Origin: an uncultured Coriobacteriaceae bacterium
Lineage (GTDB): Bacteria; Actinomycetota; Coriobacteriia; Coriobacteriales; QAMH01
DNA length: 15,972 nt
Assembly: GCA_902783925.1 (NCBI GenBank)
Contig: CACZSV010000067.1
Location: 1-15,972 of the forward strand
Direction: 5' to 3'
A program made the translations under genes and the position numbers. Below, one piece after another: positions 7,241-14,682 of this stretch; the stretch's first letter is position 1; every line of letters begins with the position of its first letter. Under the pieces are notes generated by a model that did no database searches, was not told the DNA's origin, and saw only the letters and a list, made by a program, of their open reading frames with translations.

Positions 7241-7410
7241 GGGCCATGTATCCAGCAGCATCCTCAAAAGCTGCGTTGTGAAGGCATGTCTCTAAAACAG
7301 AGTGTGGCCTCGACCTAGCCAATTATTGTCAGACGGATATCTTTGGCTCTAACTTCTTGCGGACCCAACCCCGTATCCCGCTTTCGCCAAGCGCCCTGAA
7401 AAAACCGTCC
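7241..7410. other. Gene-free stretch between array 1 and the ASKHA gene end
   Basis: No coding region or RNA gene is recognised. The one structure seen is at 7341-7364, which matches the degenerate last array unit (7217-7240) at 20 of 24 bases; both are followed 10-11 bases later by GTATCC. A short CGCTT/AAGCG palindrome near 7380-7395 has no T-run after it. Confidence 0.5.
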
Positions 7411-8331
7411 CTACAGCTTGGGCTCGATGCATTCAAATGCATCGACTATTTTGCACAGTTCCTCTTCGGCCTCGCCGCTCAAGAGCACCGCGCTCACGCC
7501 CTCGATCGCCGCATTGCCCACAGAGCGCATGCGAGCATGCAGCTGTTGGGGAATATCATCGGGAATATCGCCCGCCACAAGCACGGGACCTATGTCATCG
7601 AGCTCGATACCGCGTGCTTCGGCAAGAGCGATGATGTAATCGCGAACGTTCTTGTTCTCCCCCATCGAGCAGGCCGTGATGCCACGAGAGTTGCCGAGGG
7701 CGATCTCTGTATACGCCCCAAAATCAATGAAGAGCACCGGTTCACTCGCATGAAGGATGTCTATGGCGACCAGGCCGCACACGATATCCCCGCCAACTTG
7801 CAAGGAGGGGCATGGCGCCAAATACGCCTCACCAGCGGTAATCGCCTTTGTATTGGCGGCAATATAATCCACATCGCAGCCAAAGATTGCCGAGGAGCCG
7901 CCAAGAGGATCTGCGACGTCCTCCGGGTTGATCCGACTCATGATGCATTCCATCGCCGTATTGCCGCAAATCACCATGCATGTCACATCGGACATGGCAA
8001 CGCCAGCCTTGTCTGCAAGATCCGAGGTCATCGAAACAAGAGCATCTTCGAGAGAATCGGTCATGGCGTCGAGATGGCCTTCGCGTATGGCTTCTATGCG
8101 TTCAGCGATGGTCTCCCCATAACGAACAAGAGGGTTTTCCCGGCTCAGCTCTCCAAGCATCTCATCGCTTTCGATGGAATACAGACGGCAGCTTATCGTC
8201 CCCGTGCCCATATCACAGGCGACACCGTATCCCCAAGCCCCATCATCGAGCGGCCAAAAGCGCTGGATGCCGCACAGCTCTTCGCCTGCGCGCGGAGCGC
8301 ATTTGGATTTATGGGATTCTTGCACGTCCAC
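7411..8331 (-). CDS. Compact ASKHA-domain protein of the RACo/DUF4445 type
   Basis: The 306-residue product resembles the C-terminal ATPase domain of reductive activators of corrinoid proteins (RACo, RamA), which use ATP to drive reduction of Co(II) in corrinoid proteins. Visible are the first phosphate loop ACDMGTGTISCRLYS (residues 38-52), VICGNTAMECIM (120-131), VGGDIVCGLVAIDI (179-192), the second phosphate loop LFIDFGAYTEIALG (200-213) and VGNAAIEGVSAVLLS (271-285). The N-terminal [2Fe-2S] ferredoxin domain of RACo is absent, and the stretch between the second phosphate loop and the C-terminus is much shorter than usual. It diverges from cobS. The GTG at 8331 is the start chosen; a -10-like TATGGT lies five bases before it and no clear ribosome site is seen, so the start is uncertain. 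Confidence 0.75.
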   Translation of the reverse strand: MDVQESHKSKCAPRAGEELCGIQRFWPLDDGAWGYGVACDMGTGTISCRLYSIESDEMLGELSRENPLVRYGETIAERIEAIREGHLDAMTDSLEDALVSMTSDLADKAGVAMSDVTCMVICGNTAMECIMSRINPEDVADPLGGSSAIFGCDVDYIAANTKAITAGEAYLAPCPSLQVGGDIVCGLVAIDILHASEPVLFIDFGAYTEIALGNSRGITACSMGENKNVRDYIIALAEARGIELDDIGPVLVAGDIPDDIPQQLHARMRSVGNAAIEGVSAVLLSGEAEEELCKIVDAFECIEPKL

Positions 8332-8540
8332 AGACCACCATACCGAGTCGAGATGTTACGTTTGCGGCAAGTTTACTCGTACGAGCGCAATCAAAACGAC
8401 GCAAGCAGTAGCAATTTGGCGTGAGACACTTGTAGCCTGCCAAGCGGTAAACACCATCCAAATGAAAACAACGCCGACCAAGATGCCTCAGTGGTGTACA
8501 GTAGGCCATACGCAAACGCATTCAACACATGGAGGGATAC

Positions 8541-9314
8541 ATGACGATTATCAAGTCGCTTGTCATGGCCTTCTCGTGTTTTTCACGCATTCCCGTCCCG
8601 CAGCTGAAGTGGGACCCAAAATCGATGCGCTTTATGATGTGCTTTTTCCCGTTTATCGGCATCGTCATCGGGCTCATCTGCTGGTTTTGGTGTTGGCTGG
8701 TCGAAACCCTGCAGTTCAATTCGTTCATCCTCGCCTGCGGCCTTTGCGTCATACCCGTGCTCATAACAGGGGGCATACACCTTGACGGGCTCGCCGATTG
8801 CATCGACGCCCAGGCAAGCCACGCCGACCCTCAGCGCAAACGCGAGATTCTCAAAGACCCGCATTCGGGTGCATTCGCGGTAATCGGAATCACCTCGTAC
8901 ATGCTCGTCTTCTTTGCCTTTGCCACGCAATTCGCCCCCCGATGGCAGTGCATATTCCTTCTGGCCTGCATCTTTACCGCAAGCAGGTGCCTGAGCGGAA
9001 TTGCTACGGTGACATTTCCCACATCGAGTTCTCAGGGCATGCTCGCATCATTTCATGATTCTGCGGAAAAACGCGCTTCCCTTATCGTGCTCGTCGTCGA
9101 ATTCGTGCTCTGCGCTACCTGCATGGTCTGGGCGCAACCTCTCTGCGCCGCCTGCATGCTCGCTGTTAGCGTGCTGAGCCTCTTGACCTGCTACGCATTC
9201 GCGAAAACGCAATTCGGTGGCATGAGCGGCGACATCGCCGGTGCCTTTTTGCAACTCACCGAGCTCGCGCTCTTCATATGTCTCGTCATCGCCTGGAAGG
9301 TGCTCGGATTATGA
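8541..9314 (+). CDS. cobS: Adenosylcobinamide-GDP ribazoletransferase (cobalamin synthase) CobS
   Basis: CobS is the polytopic membrane enzyme that joins adenosylcobinamide-GDP and alpha-ribazole (phosphate) in the last steps of cobamide assembly. The 257-residue product has FSRIPVP at residues 14-20, the signature GGIHLDGLADCIDA at 77-90, the LKDPHSGAFAVIGI segment at 104-117, and several hydrophobic segments. A GGAGGG ribosome site at 8531-8536 selects the ATG at 8541 over one four codons upstream. The stop overlaps the next start (ATGA), so it is coupled to the short cobU-like gene. The 209-base gap to the divergent ASKHA gene shows no recognisable cobalamin riboswitch. Confidence 0.94.
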   Translation: MTIIKSLVMAFSCFSRIPVPQLKWDPKSMRFMMCFFPFIGIVIGLICWFWCWLVETLQFNSFILACGLCVIPVLITGGIHLDGLADCIDAQASHADPQRKREILKDPHSGAFAVIGITSYMLVFFAFATQFAPRWQCIFLLACIFTASRCLSGIATVTFPTSSSQGMLASFHDSAEKRASLIVLVVEFVLCATCMVWAQPLCAACMLAVSVLSLLTCYAFAKTQFGGMSGDIAGAFLQLTELALFICLVIAWKVLGL

Positions 9315-9670
9315 TTCTCGTCATTGGTGGCGCATACAGCGGAAAGCATGCATACGTACGCACGCTCGGCTACGCAGAAGAGCAGATTGCAAATGCGAAG
9401 CTCGACGACAAGCCCGTGCTCGACAATTTGCAAGACCTCTTGCAAACAGCCGAGCTCAACGAGGAGATGCTCGATGAGCTGCGCACGCACGACATCGTCA
9501 TCTGCACCGAGCTTGGCAGCGGAATCGTGCCGGCAAACGCGCAAGACCGCGTATGGCGCGAGCGCGTTGGCCGCGCATGCGGTGCGCTCGCAGCGCATGC
9601 GGATAGCGTCATTCGCATAGTCTGCGGCATCCCCCTTGCAATCAAAGGAGAACTTCCATGCAACTCATAA
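9311..9670 (+). CDS. Short CobU-like P-loop protein
   Basis: The 119-residue product looks like CobU (adenosylcobinamide kinase / guanylyltransferase, normally about 175-180 residues) with the middle removed. It keeps an N-terminal P-loop, GGAYSGKHA (6-14), and the C-terminal family block CTELGSGIVPANAQDRVWRE followed by AAHADSVIRIVCGIPLAIKG. The central H-x3-R segment that carries the guanylylated histidine of CobU is missing. The ATG overlaps the cobS stop (ATGA), and the gene overlaps the downstream phosphatase by 13 bases, which places it firmly in cobamide assembly. It may act as a kinase only, or have a regulatory role; the activity cannot be read from the sequence. A longer upstream start in frame (9278) would overlap cobS and is not favoured. 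Confidence 0.75.
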   Translation: MILVIGGAYSGKHAYVRTLGYAEEQIANAKLDDKPVLDNLQDLLQTAELNEEMLDELRTHDIVICTELGSGIVPANAQDRVWRERVGRACGALAAHADSVIRIVCGIPLAIKGELPCNS

Positions 9671-10293
9671 TTTTGCGCCATGGGCGTACTCAGGCAAACG
9701 AAGACCATCTTTACGTGGGGGCTCACCTCGATTTGCCCCTGAGCGCAAACGGGCGCAGAGATGCACGCGCGTGCGGGTTTTGCACGGATGTCGAGACCGT
9801 ATACGTGAGTCCCATGCTCAGAGCACGCGAAACCGCACGCATATGCTTTCCCAAAGCCCATCAGGTCCCCCTCGAAGCGCTACGCGAGATGGACTTTGGG
9901 GAATTCGAGGGACGAAGCGCCGAATCCATGGCCGATGACGCAGCGTACCGCTCATGGATCGACGGATGGTGCATTGGCACCTGCCCAGGCGGAGAAGATG
10001 TAAGCGATTTCACTGCGCGCGTGAATGCATGCGTCAAAAGACTTCTCTGCGAATCAGCGGAAAAAGGCACCGAGCGGCTCGTCATCGCCGGCCACAGCGG
10101 TACGGTACTCGCCACCATGAACTCGTTTACAGAGGGGCCTAACGCCGAAGGCGTTGTCAATGGCAAGGCATACTTCGAGTGGCTCGTTGGCAACGCAGAA
10201 GGCTATCACGCCCAGGTGCAATTCGATGACGACGGCACCCCGCGCCTCGCAAACCCGGTGCACTTCACGAGCCTCGACTTCATGAACCGTTAG
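9658..10293 (+). CDS. Histidine phosphatase family protein, probable alpha-ribazole phosphatase (CobC-like)
   Basis: The 211-residue product belongs to the phosphoglycerate mutase-like histidine phosphatases. It shows LRHGRTQAN with the phosphoryl-accepting His8, SPMLRARETA (51-60), the acid motif REMDFGEFEG (76-85), CPGGED (109-114) and the second histidine in AGHSGT (His146). Many proteins share this fold, so the assignment to alpha-ribazole-5'-phosphate or cobalamin-phosphate dephosphorylation rests on coupling to cobS and the cobU-like gene. The start has an AAAGGAG site just upstream and overlaps the previous gene. The 3' end overlaps the convergent anti-sigma gene by 14 bases. Confidence 0.85.
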   Translation: MQLIILRHGRTQANEDHLYVGAHLDLPLSANGRRDARACGFCTDVETVYVSPMLRARETARICFPKAHQVPLEALREMDFGEFEGRSAESMADDAAYRSWIDGWCIGTCPGGEDVSDFTARVNACVKRLLCESAEKGTERLVIAGHSGTVLATMNSFTEGPNAEGVVNGKAYFEWLVGNAEGYHAQVQFDDDGTPRLANPVHFTSLDFMNR

Positions 10294-10927
10294 CCGCCAA
10301 ATACCAGATCTCGTTACCGAAGCTCACGGCATAGCGTTCGCTATCGATGCGGATTGCCGCACACGGAGCGCTCATTCCCGCATCCTCGCTCATCGCAAGC
10401 GCTTCTTCGGGCTTGCCCTCTGAAGGAGGATCGACAATTTCGTGCGTCACGTGCAGACGCGTTTTATCCGACAGCTCGACCACGGGAAGCCATTCGCCTG
10501 CCGCCGTGGACAGCGCAGCACTCTCGTATTCTTCTGCACGCTCTTGCATCATATTCATCGTCGGGGACGCATCCTGCGCCCCCTGCTCCCGTAACGTCGT
10601 CTCACGGCTTTGAGACTCGTGCTTTTGCGCAGAAGAATTGACCGGCATCATCGATGGCATATTCACGGTTGCCACCACGAGCACGAGCACAAGACATGCG
10701 GCAGCTGGTACTACGAATCTCAGTATGCGCGTGACAGGTCTGCCCGCCTTGCGAGGTGATTCGGTCGCGGGCTGTGCCTGCGCTTGCTTGAGAGCAGCTA
10801 GCATGGATGCTCGTGAGGCATCGCTTAGCTTGACCTCATCAAACGCCCCTTTTATCTTCAAGCGAAGTTCGGCATCTTCCTCAGGCGTCAGCGGCTCGCG
10901 TTCGAGCGCATCGTTTTCGTCTTTCAT
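10280..10927 (-). CDS. Single-pass membrane protein, probable anti-sigma factor
   Basis: The 215-residue product has a charged, acidic N-terminal cytoplasmic part, one membrane segment at about residues 68-89 (FVVPAAACLVLVLVVATV) and an extracytoplasmic C-terminal domain. The ATG overlaps the stop of the ECF sigma gene (ATGA), with a GGGGAG ribosome site, the classic sigma/anti-sigma arrangement. No HxxxCxxC zinc motif is present, so it is not a ZAS-type anti-sigma factor, and the function is inferred from order and topology. The longer frame beginning at 10981 overlaps the sigma gene and is not used. Its 3' end overlaps the convergent phosphatase gene, leaving no space for a terminator. Confidence 0.75.
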   Translation of the reverse strand: MKDENDALEREPLTPEEDAELRLKIKGAFDEVKLSDASRASMLAALKQAQAQPATESPRKAGRPVTRILRFVVPAAACLVLVLVVATVNMPSMMPVNSSAQKHESQSRETTLREQGAQDASPTMNMMQERAEEYESAALSTAAGEWLPVVELSDKTRLHVTHEIVDPPSEGKPEEALAMSEDAGMSAPCAAIRIDSERYAVSFGNEIWYLAANGS

Positions 10928-11412
10928 GCCGTCTCCCCTTTCAAGATTCCCTTGAGCTGCTCGCGACCCTGTGCCAGCCAATTTCGCACCGTCGAAGCGT
11001 TCGCATCGAGCATCTCGGCTATCTCTTCAGATGTGTATCCCTCGTAATAGAACAGATACACGCATGTTCGTGGCGGATCTTTCAAGGCCAGCACCGCATC
11101 GAGCGTCTCGTCGCGTTGAGCGTCCGTGTCTTCCACGTCACGGGGCATTGCTGCCGAACGTTGCCGACGCGCGCTTTTCAAAACGTCTTTGCATGCATTT
11201 GACGCGCAGGTGATGAGCCAGGCCTTCTCGTGTTCGAAATCCTCGAAGCTACGAGGATGCTCCGCGAGCTTCATAAACACCTGCTGGGTACTATCTTCGG
11301 CATCTGCCGGAACGCGAAGATAGGTCATGCATACCCTGTACACCGTGTCCACGTGCCGGTTGAAGATACCCTCTATGTCAAAAAGCGATGCCAGTACGTC
11401 CCCTCCAAGCAC
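10924..11412 (-). CDS. ECF-type RNA polymerase sigma factor
   Basis: The 162-residue product has the two-domain layout of extracytoplasmic-function sigma factors. Region 2 spans about residues 15-85, including DAEDSTQQVFMKLAEH and a KAWLITCASNACKDVLKS helix. Region 4 spans about 103-158, with FYYEGYTSEEIAEML and the helix-turn-helix ASTVRNWLAQGREQLKG. The GTG at 11412 is 13 bases after the VWA gene; the best Shine-Dalgarno-like stretch, GGAGGGG, lies just downstream of it, so the true start may be slightly later. It would direct polymerase to envelope-related promoters while held by the next gene's product. Its target promoter could not be recognised. Confidence 0.9.
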   Translation of the reverse strand: MLGGDVLASLFDIEGIFNRHVDTVYRVCMTYLRVPADAEDSTQQVFMKLAEHPRSFEDFEHEKAWLITCASNACKDVLKSARRQRSAAMPRDVEDTDAQRDETLDAVLALKDPPRTCVYLFYYEGYTSEEIAEMLDANASTVRNWLAQGREQLKGILKGETA

Positions 11413-11425
11413 GCCCGCACATGCG

Positions 11426-13051
11426 CTACAGGCGTTTCATAAGCGATACGAACTCGCTGCGTCGAGCGTCATTGCCCGCTGAGCTCTCAGCAAGGCTCAC
11501 AGCGCCCTTCCATGTAGCGTCACCTGCATATTCGGAGTCGCATAAGAGCATGCCGCATTCTATCACGCTCGCAGCGAAGGCCCAGTCCGCGCTCGGCCTA
11601 TTGCCGTAGTCTTTCTCAGAGACGCACGCTTTTTGCTCGGCGCTGCGGCCATCGATCATCTTGTAGCGCATGCTGCATGTCAGCCACTCGTCAGAAGAAA
11701 CGCCGCTGGCAGAGTTGTTTTCATACTTGAGCTGCGGCGCGTCGATCTCCATCGCCGAATCTGCGGGAACGATCTCGTACGCAACCGTGAATTGGTTGTT
11801 CGGTCCCACCTCTCCCGCGTCGGCAGCTTCATTGCTGAAGTCGGCATCTGCCATGGCGCGGTTTTCGTATCCGATGAGGCGATATGCCTTGACCTGAGCA
11901 GGATTGAACTCGACTTGGAGTTTCACATCGTCGGCAAGAGGAACAAGATTCGAGCTGAGTTTTTCGTCGAATACGCGCATCGCCTCTTCTTTGCAGTCGA
12001 TGTAGTGATAATTGCCGTTGCCGTTATCTGCGAGCACTTCCATCTTCGTATCTTTGTAGTTCCCCGTGCCAAAGCCGAGCACGGACAGATAGATGCCGGT
12101 CTTGCGTTTTTCAGAGACGTAATCGTTCAGATCGCTCGTGCTCGTCATGCCAACGTTCAGATCGCCGTCAGACGCGAGTATGATTCTGTTCACGCCGCCT
12201 TCGATGAAATATTGTTCGGCGAGGTTATATGCCATAGTCAGCCCAGCTTCTCCATTCGTGCTTCCATGGGCCTCTATACCGTCGATTGCCTCCATGATCC
12301 TCTGACGATCGTTTCCCGGAACACCTCGGGCCAGGACTTTCTCGCTTCCCGAATACGTCACGATGGAAACGCGGTCATCGGCACCAAGCTCTCCTGCAAG
12401 GACTGAAAACGAATCCTGGAGTAACGGTAATTTGTCTGACGAGCTCATAGATCCGGAACTGTCGATGAGGAATACGAGGTTGCGACCGCGTGTTACCTTG
12501 GCTTCATCGGCAGTGGAAAAGCCCATGACGAGCAGCGCGGTATCCTTGTTCCAAGGACACGCTCCCATCTCGACGTCAACGCCGAACAGGTCGTCTCCTT
12601 TGGGCGAGGCATACGAATAGTCGAAGTAATTCAGCATCTCCTCGATGCGTACGGCACCGCTCGGCACCTCGTCTGCGGTACGCCCTTCGTTGATCATGCG
12701 CCTCAAATTGCAGTACGAAGCCGTGTCGACATCGGAGGAGAAGGTAGAAAGCGGACGTGACGCTGTCGAGATAAAACCATTCTCTGAGCGCGCCGCGTAC
12801 TCCTCGGTATTGAGATCGATGGGCTCATCCACGCAGCTATAAAATCTGTCTTCGGTCTCAGCCGCATACATGCCGTTTTGCTGCGTGCTGAGCCCCCGCT
12901 GCTCATGCAGTTGCTTTTGCGAAGAAGAGGCAGGGGTCGATCGCGCATTTGTCTGCGTGCTCTGCCCCTGACAGCCCACAATGGTGCAGCCCAATCCAGC
13001 CACAAGTATGCCCGATACAGCTGTTCTCATGAGTTTTTCGCATCGATTCAT
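11426..13051 (-). CDS. YfbK-type von Willebrand factor A lipoprotein
   Basis: The 541-residue product starts with a lipoprotein signal peptide whose lipobox is IVGC (Cys27), followed by a Ser/Gln-rich linker. The YfbK N-terminal region follows (SDVDTASYCNLRRMI, 106-120; VRIEEMLNYFDYSYASP, 134-150; ACPWN, 164-168). The VWA domain (about 190-370) has an intact metal-ion-dependent adhesion site: DSSGSMS (Asp197, Ser199, Ser201), Thr265 in GSTNGEAGL and Asp295 in ASDGDLNVG. The C-terminal DUF3520-like region includes EFNPAQVKAYRLIGYENR. AAAGGAG precedes tandem ATGs at 13054 and 13051; the second has better spacing. It heads an operon with the sigma and anti-sigma genes, suggesting a surface sensor or scaffold. 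The ligand is unknown. Confidence 0.9.
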   Translation of the reverse strand: MNRCEKLMRTAVSGILVAGLGCTIVGCQGQSTQTNARSTPASSSQKQLHEQRGLSTQQNGMYAAETEDRFYSCVDEPIDLNTEEYAARSENGFISTASRPLSTFSSDVDTASYCNLRRMINEGRTADEVPSGAVRIEEMLNYFDYSYASPKGDDLFGVDVEMGACPWNKDTALLVMGFSTADEAKVTRGRNLVFLIDSSGSMSSSDKLPLLQDSFSVLAGELGADDRVSIVTYSGSEKVLARGVPGNDRQRIMEAIDGIEAHGSTNGEAGLTMAYNLAEQYFIEGGVNRIILASDGDLNVGMTSTSDLNDYVSEKRKTGIYLSVLGFGTGNYKDTKMEVLADNGNGNYHYIDCKEEAMRVFDEKLSSNLVPLADDVKLQVEFNPAQVKAYRLIGYENRAMADADFSNEAADAGEVGPNNQFTVAYEIVPADSAMEIDAPQLKYENNSASGVSSDEWLTCSMRYKMIDGRSAEQKACVSEKDYGNRPSADWAFAASVIECGMLLCDSEYAGDATWKGAVSLAESSAGNDARRSEFVSLMKRL

Positions 13052-13160
13052 CATCGTCTCCTTTTCTCGCGCCTTCATGGAGGACACGAATGGGAAACGG
13101 GTTCTGTCCGAACAATCTTGAATTTTTTTGCGATGCGTTATTCGGCTCAGGCGAACTGGC

Positions 13161-13169
13161 TGGTACTAT
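13161..13169 (+). promoter_or_regulatory. Candidate extended -10 element for the deacetylase gene
   Basis: TGGTACTAT matches an extended -10 (TGnTAnnAT), and its end is eight bases before the GTG at 13178. That distance fits transcription starting at or next to the start codon. No -35 is evident. The surrounding GGTA-CTA-TACC is a near palindrome and also presents TATAGT on the minus strand, towards the VWA operon. Confidence 0.25.
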
Positions 13170-13177
13170 ACCCACAC

Positions 13178-14611
13178 GTGGACTACCAAGGAAAACATAC
13201 AAAGCACAGCCAAGGCTCGCCCAGGCGAAGAGCAGGCGAACAGCGCAATGCGCAATCACAAACACGCCAGCGGCCCAGCGCAGATACTTACCGCAGCTCA
13301 CAGCGGTCTTCTCAAACAAGGCGGACAGGCAACAGACAGACGACGAACAGTGGGCGCTCATACCGTCAGGCGGAGCACTACCAGCAACGTCCATCGCGCA
13401 GACCTGCGCAGAATGGCCGGGCGCAGACACGCCGCGGGCCGCAGCACACGGCAACGCGCGAACAATTCGATCGCTCAGGTTATACCCACAAGCAGCGTCA
13501 AAGTCCGCTTCGAGGACGTTTGCCGTTCATCATCGCAGGAATTGCCATCGTCATCATTCTCGTCTTCATCGTACGTGGATGTGCTTCGGGGTGCTCGAGC
13601 GACAATTCGCAAAACCAGGGGCAGACCCAAACGCAAAGCAGGCAGGCGGCAGGCCCGGCTGCCCCACTCGAAGCGGGACGCATCGTCATGACGCTCAACG
13701 GAGATGCAGATACTATCGTCAAGCGAGGCGAGTCATACATTGAGTCCGGGTGCCACGCCATCGATAAACAAGAGGGTAATATCACCGACAACGTTCAAAT
13801 CTCCGGGAATGTCGACGCGTCAAAAGCGGGAGATTACACCGTGACGTACACCGTGCGAAATGCGGCGAACATGGAAACGAGCACTACACGCACCGTCCAT
13901 GTCGTCGATACCATGGATGCAGATACCGACGGTATTTCGGTCATGATGTATCACTACATCTACACGGAAAGCAACCCGCCGGAAGAGCCAGATGCCAACT
14001 ACCTGCTCGACACTAAATTTGAAGCCCAGCTTAAATGGCTGACGGAAAACGACTACTACTTCCCCTCATACGAGGAACTGCGCGCATACATCGATGGCAC
14101 CCATTCGCTGCCTAGGAAAAGCGTCGTGCTCACATTCGACGATGCAGAAGACGGCTTTTTGCAGTTCGGTGTTCCGTTGCTCGAGAAGTATCAGGTGCCC
14201 GCCACCTCGTTTATCATTTGCGGGCGTCCGGAATCTGCAGAGAAGCTCACCAAGTATGCCTCACCGTATATTAGCTTCCAATCGCATTCATTCGATTTGC
14301 ACGAGGACGGCAACAACTCGATTGGACGCGGTGGGCGCATATACGATCTGAGCGAAGCCGAACTGGTGCAAGACTGCGAGAAAGCCATCGCCATGCTCGG
14401 CACCAACGAGGCATTCGCGTATCCATTTGGCGATGTGAGCGATGCTGCACCGAGTGCACTCAAGCAGGCGGGCTATCTTTGCGCGTTCACGATCATCAAC
14501 GGACAGGTCAAGCCCGGTGACGACCCGTACCGTCTCGTTCGCATGCGCGCCCTTGCCGAGTCGCCCTTGGAAGGCTTTGTCTATCAAGTTGAGCACGGCC
14601 TGGGGGATTAG
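13178..14611 (+). CDS. Membrane-anchored polysaccharide deacetylase with basic N-terminal tail and DUF5011-like domain
   Basis: The product is 477 residues from the GTG at 13178. Residues 1-114 are a disordered, cytoplasmic Gln/Arg/Ser/Thr-rich, strongly basic tail. One membrane segment follows at about 115-132 (LPFIIAGIAIVIILVFIV). Residues 168-244 resemble a DUF5011 Ig-like surface domain. The NodB-type deacetylase domain (about 252-470) has VVLTFDDAEDG (metal ligand Asp322), the zinc motif SHSFDLH (His370, His375), AYPFGD (414-419) and a final LVRMRA block. It probably removes acetyl groups from peptidoglycan or a surface glycan. Neither this GTG nor the in-frame ATG at 13133 has a ribosome site; the GTG is chosen because a -10-like element sits eight bases upstream. 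It diverges from the VWA operon. Confidence 0.88.
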   Translation: MDYQGKHTKHSQGSPRRRAGEQRNAQSQTRQRPSADTYRSSQRSSQTRRTGNRQTTNSGRSYRQAEHYQQRPSRRPAQNGRAQTRRGPQHTATREQFDRSGYTHKQRQSPLRGRLPFIIAGIAIVIILVFIVRGCASGCSSDNSQNQGQTQTQSRQAAGPAAPLEAGRIVMTLNGDADTIVKRGESYIESGCHAIDKQEGNITDNVQISGNVDASKAGDYTVTYTVRNAANMETSTTRTVHVVDTMDADTDGISVMMYHYIYTESNPPEEPDANYLLDTKFEAQLKWLTENDYYFPSYEELRAYIDGTHSLPRKSVVLTFDDAEDGFLQFGVPLLEKYQVPATSFIICGRPESAEKLTKYASPYISFQSHSFDLHEDGNNSIGRGGRIYDLSEAELVQDCEKAIAMLGTNEAFAYPFGDVSDAAPSALKQAGYLCAFTIINGQVKPGDDPYRLVRMRALAESPLEGFVYQVEHGLGD

Positions 14612-14647
14612 AGCATTGCGAGTATACATGCGCAGCTTGTGCACGTT

Positions 14648-14676
14648 TTGACAACATAGCTGCAACGTGAAAGAAT
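14648..14676 (+). promoter_or_regulatory. Sigma-70-type promoter with its start point at the ATG of the Cys-rich gene
   Basis: A perfect TTGACA (14648-14653) is followed by 17 bases and AAGAAT (14671-14676, four of six to TATAAT). The ATG at 14683 begins six bases later, where transcription is expected to start. No Shine-Dalgarno sequence fits between, so a leaderless transcript is likely. Confidence 0.6.
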
Positions 14677-14682
14677 CGGCGC

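Noticed and set aside
6722..7322. Minus-strand proteins of 166-181 residues over array 1
   Set aside because: They are translations of a 52-bp DNA repeat in cycling frames, with no ribosome site and two overlapping frames equally open.
7357..8424. Plus-strand 355-codon frame over the ASKHA gene
   Set aside because: The opposite strand carries clear ASKHA phosphate-loop motifs; this frame is its shadow.
8332..8540. Cobalamin riboswitch upstream of cobS
   Set aside because: Neither strand shows the B12-box sequence or the other conserved core segments; only isolated CCACTG-like fragments occur.
10638..10955. Plus-strand frame over the anti-sigma gene
   Set aside because: Shadow of the minus-strand gene, which has coupling to the sigma gene and a clear membrane segment.
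13090..13743. Alternative plus-strand frame of 217 codons from the ATG at 13090
   Set aside because: It overlaps the deacetylase in another frame and stops before any recognisable domain; the deacetylase frame carries the membrane segment and the catalytic motifs.
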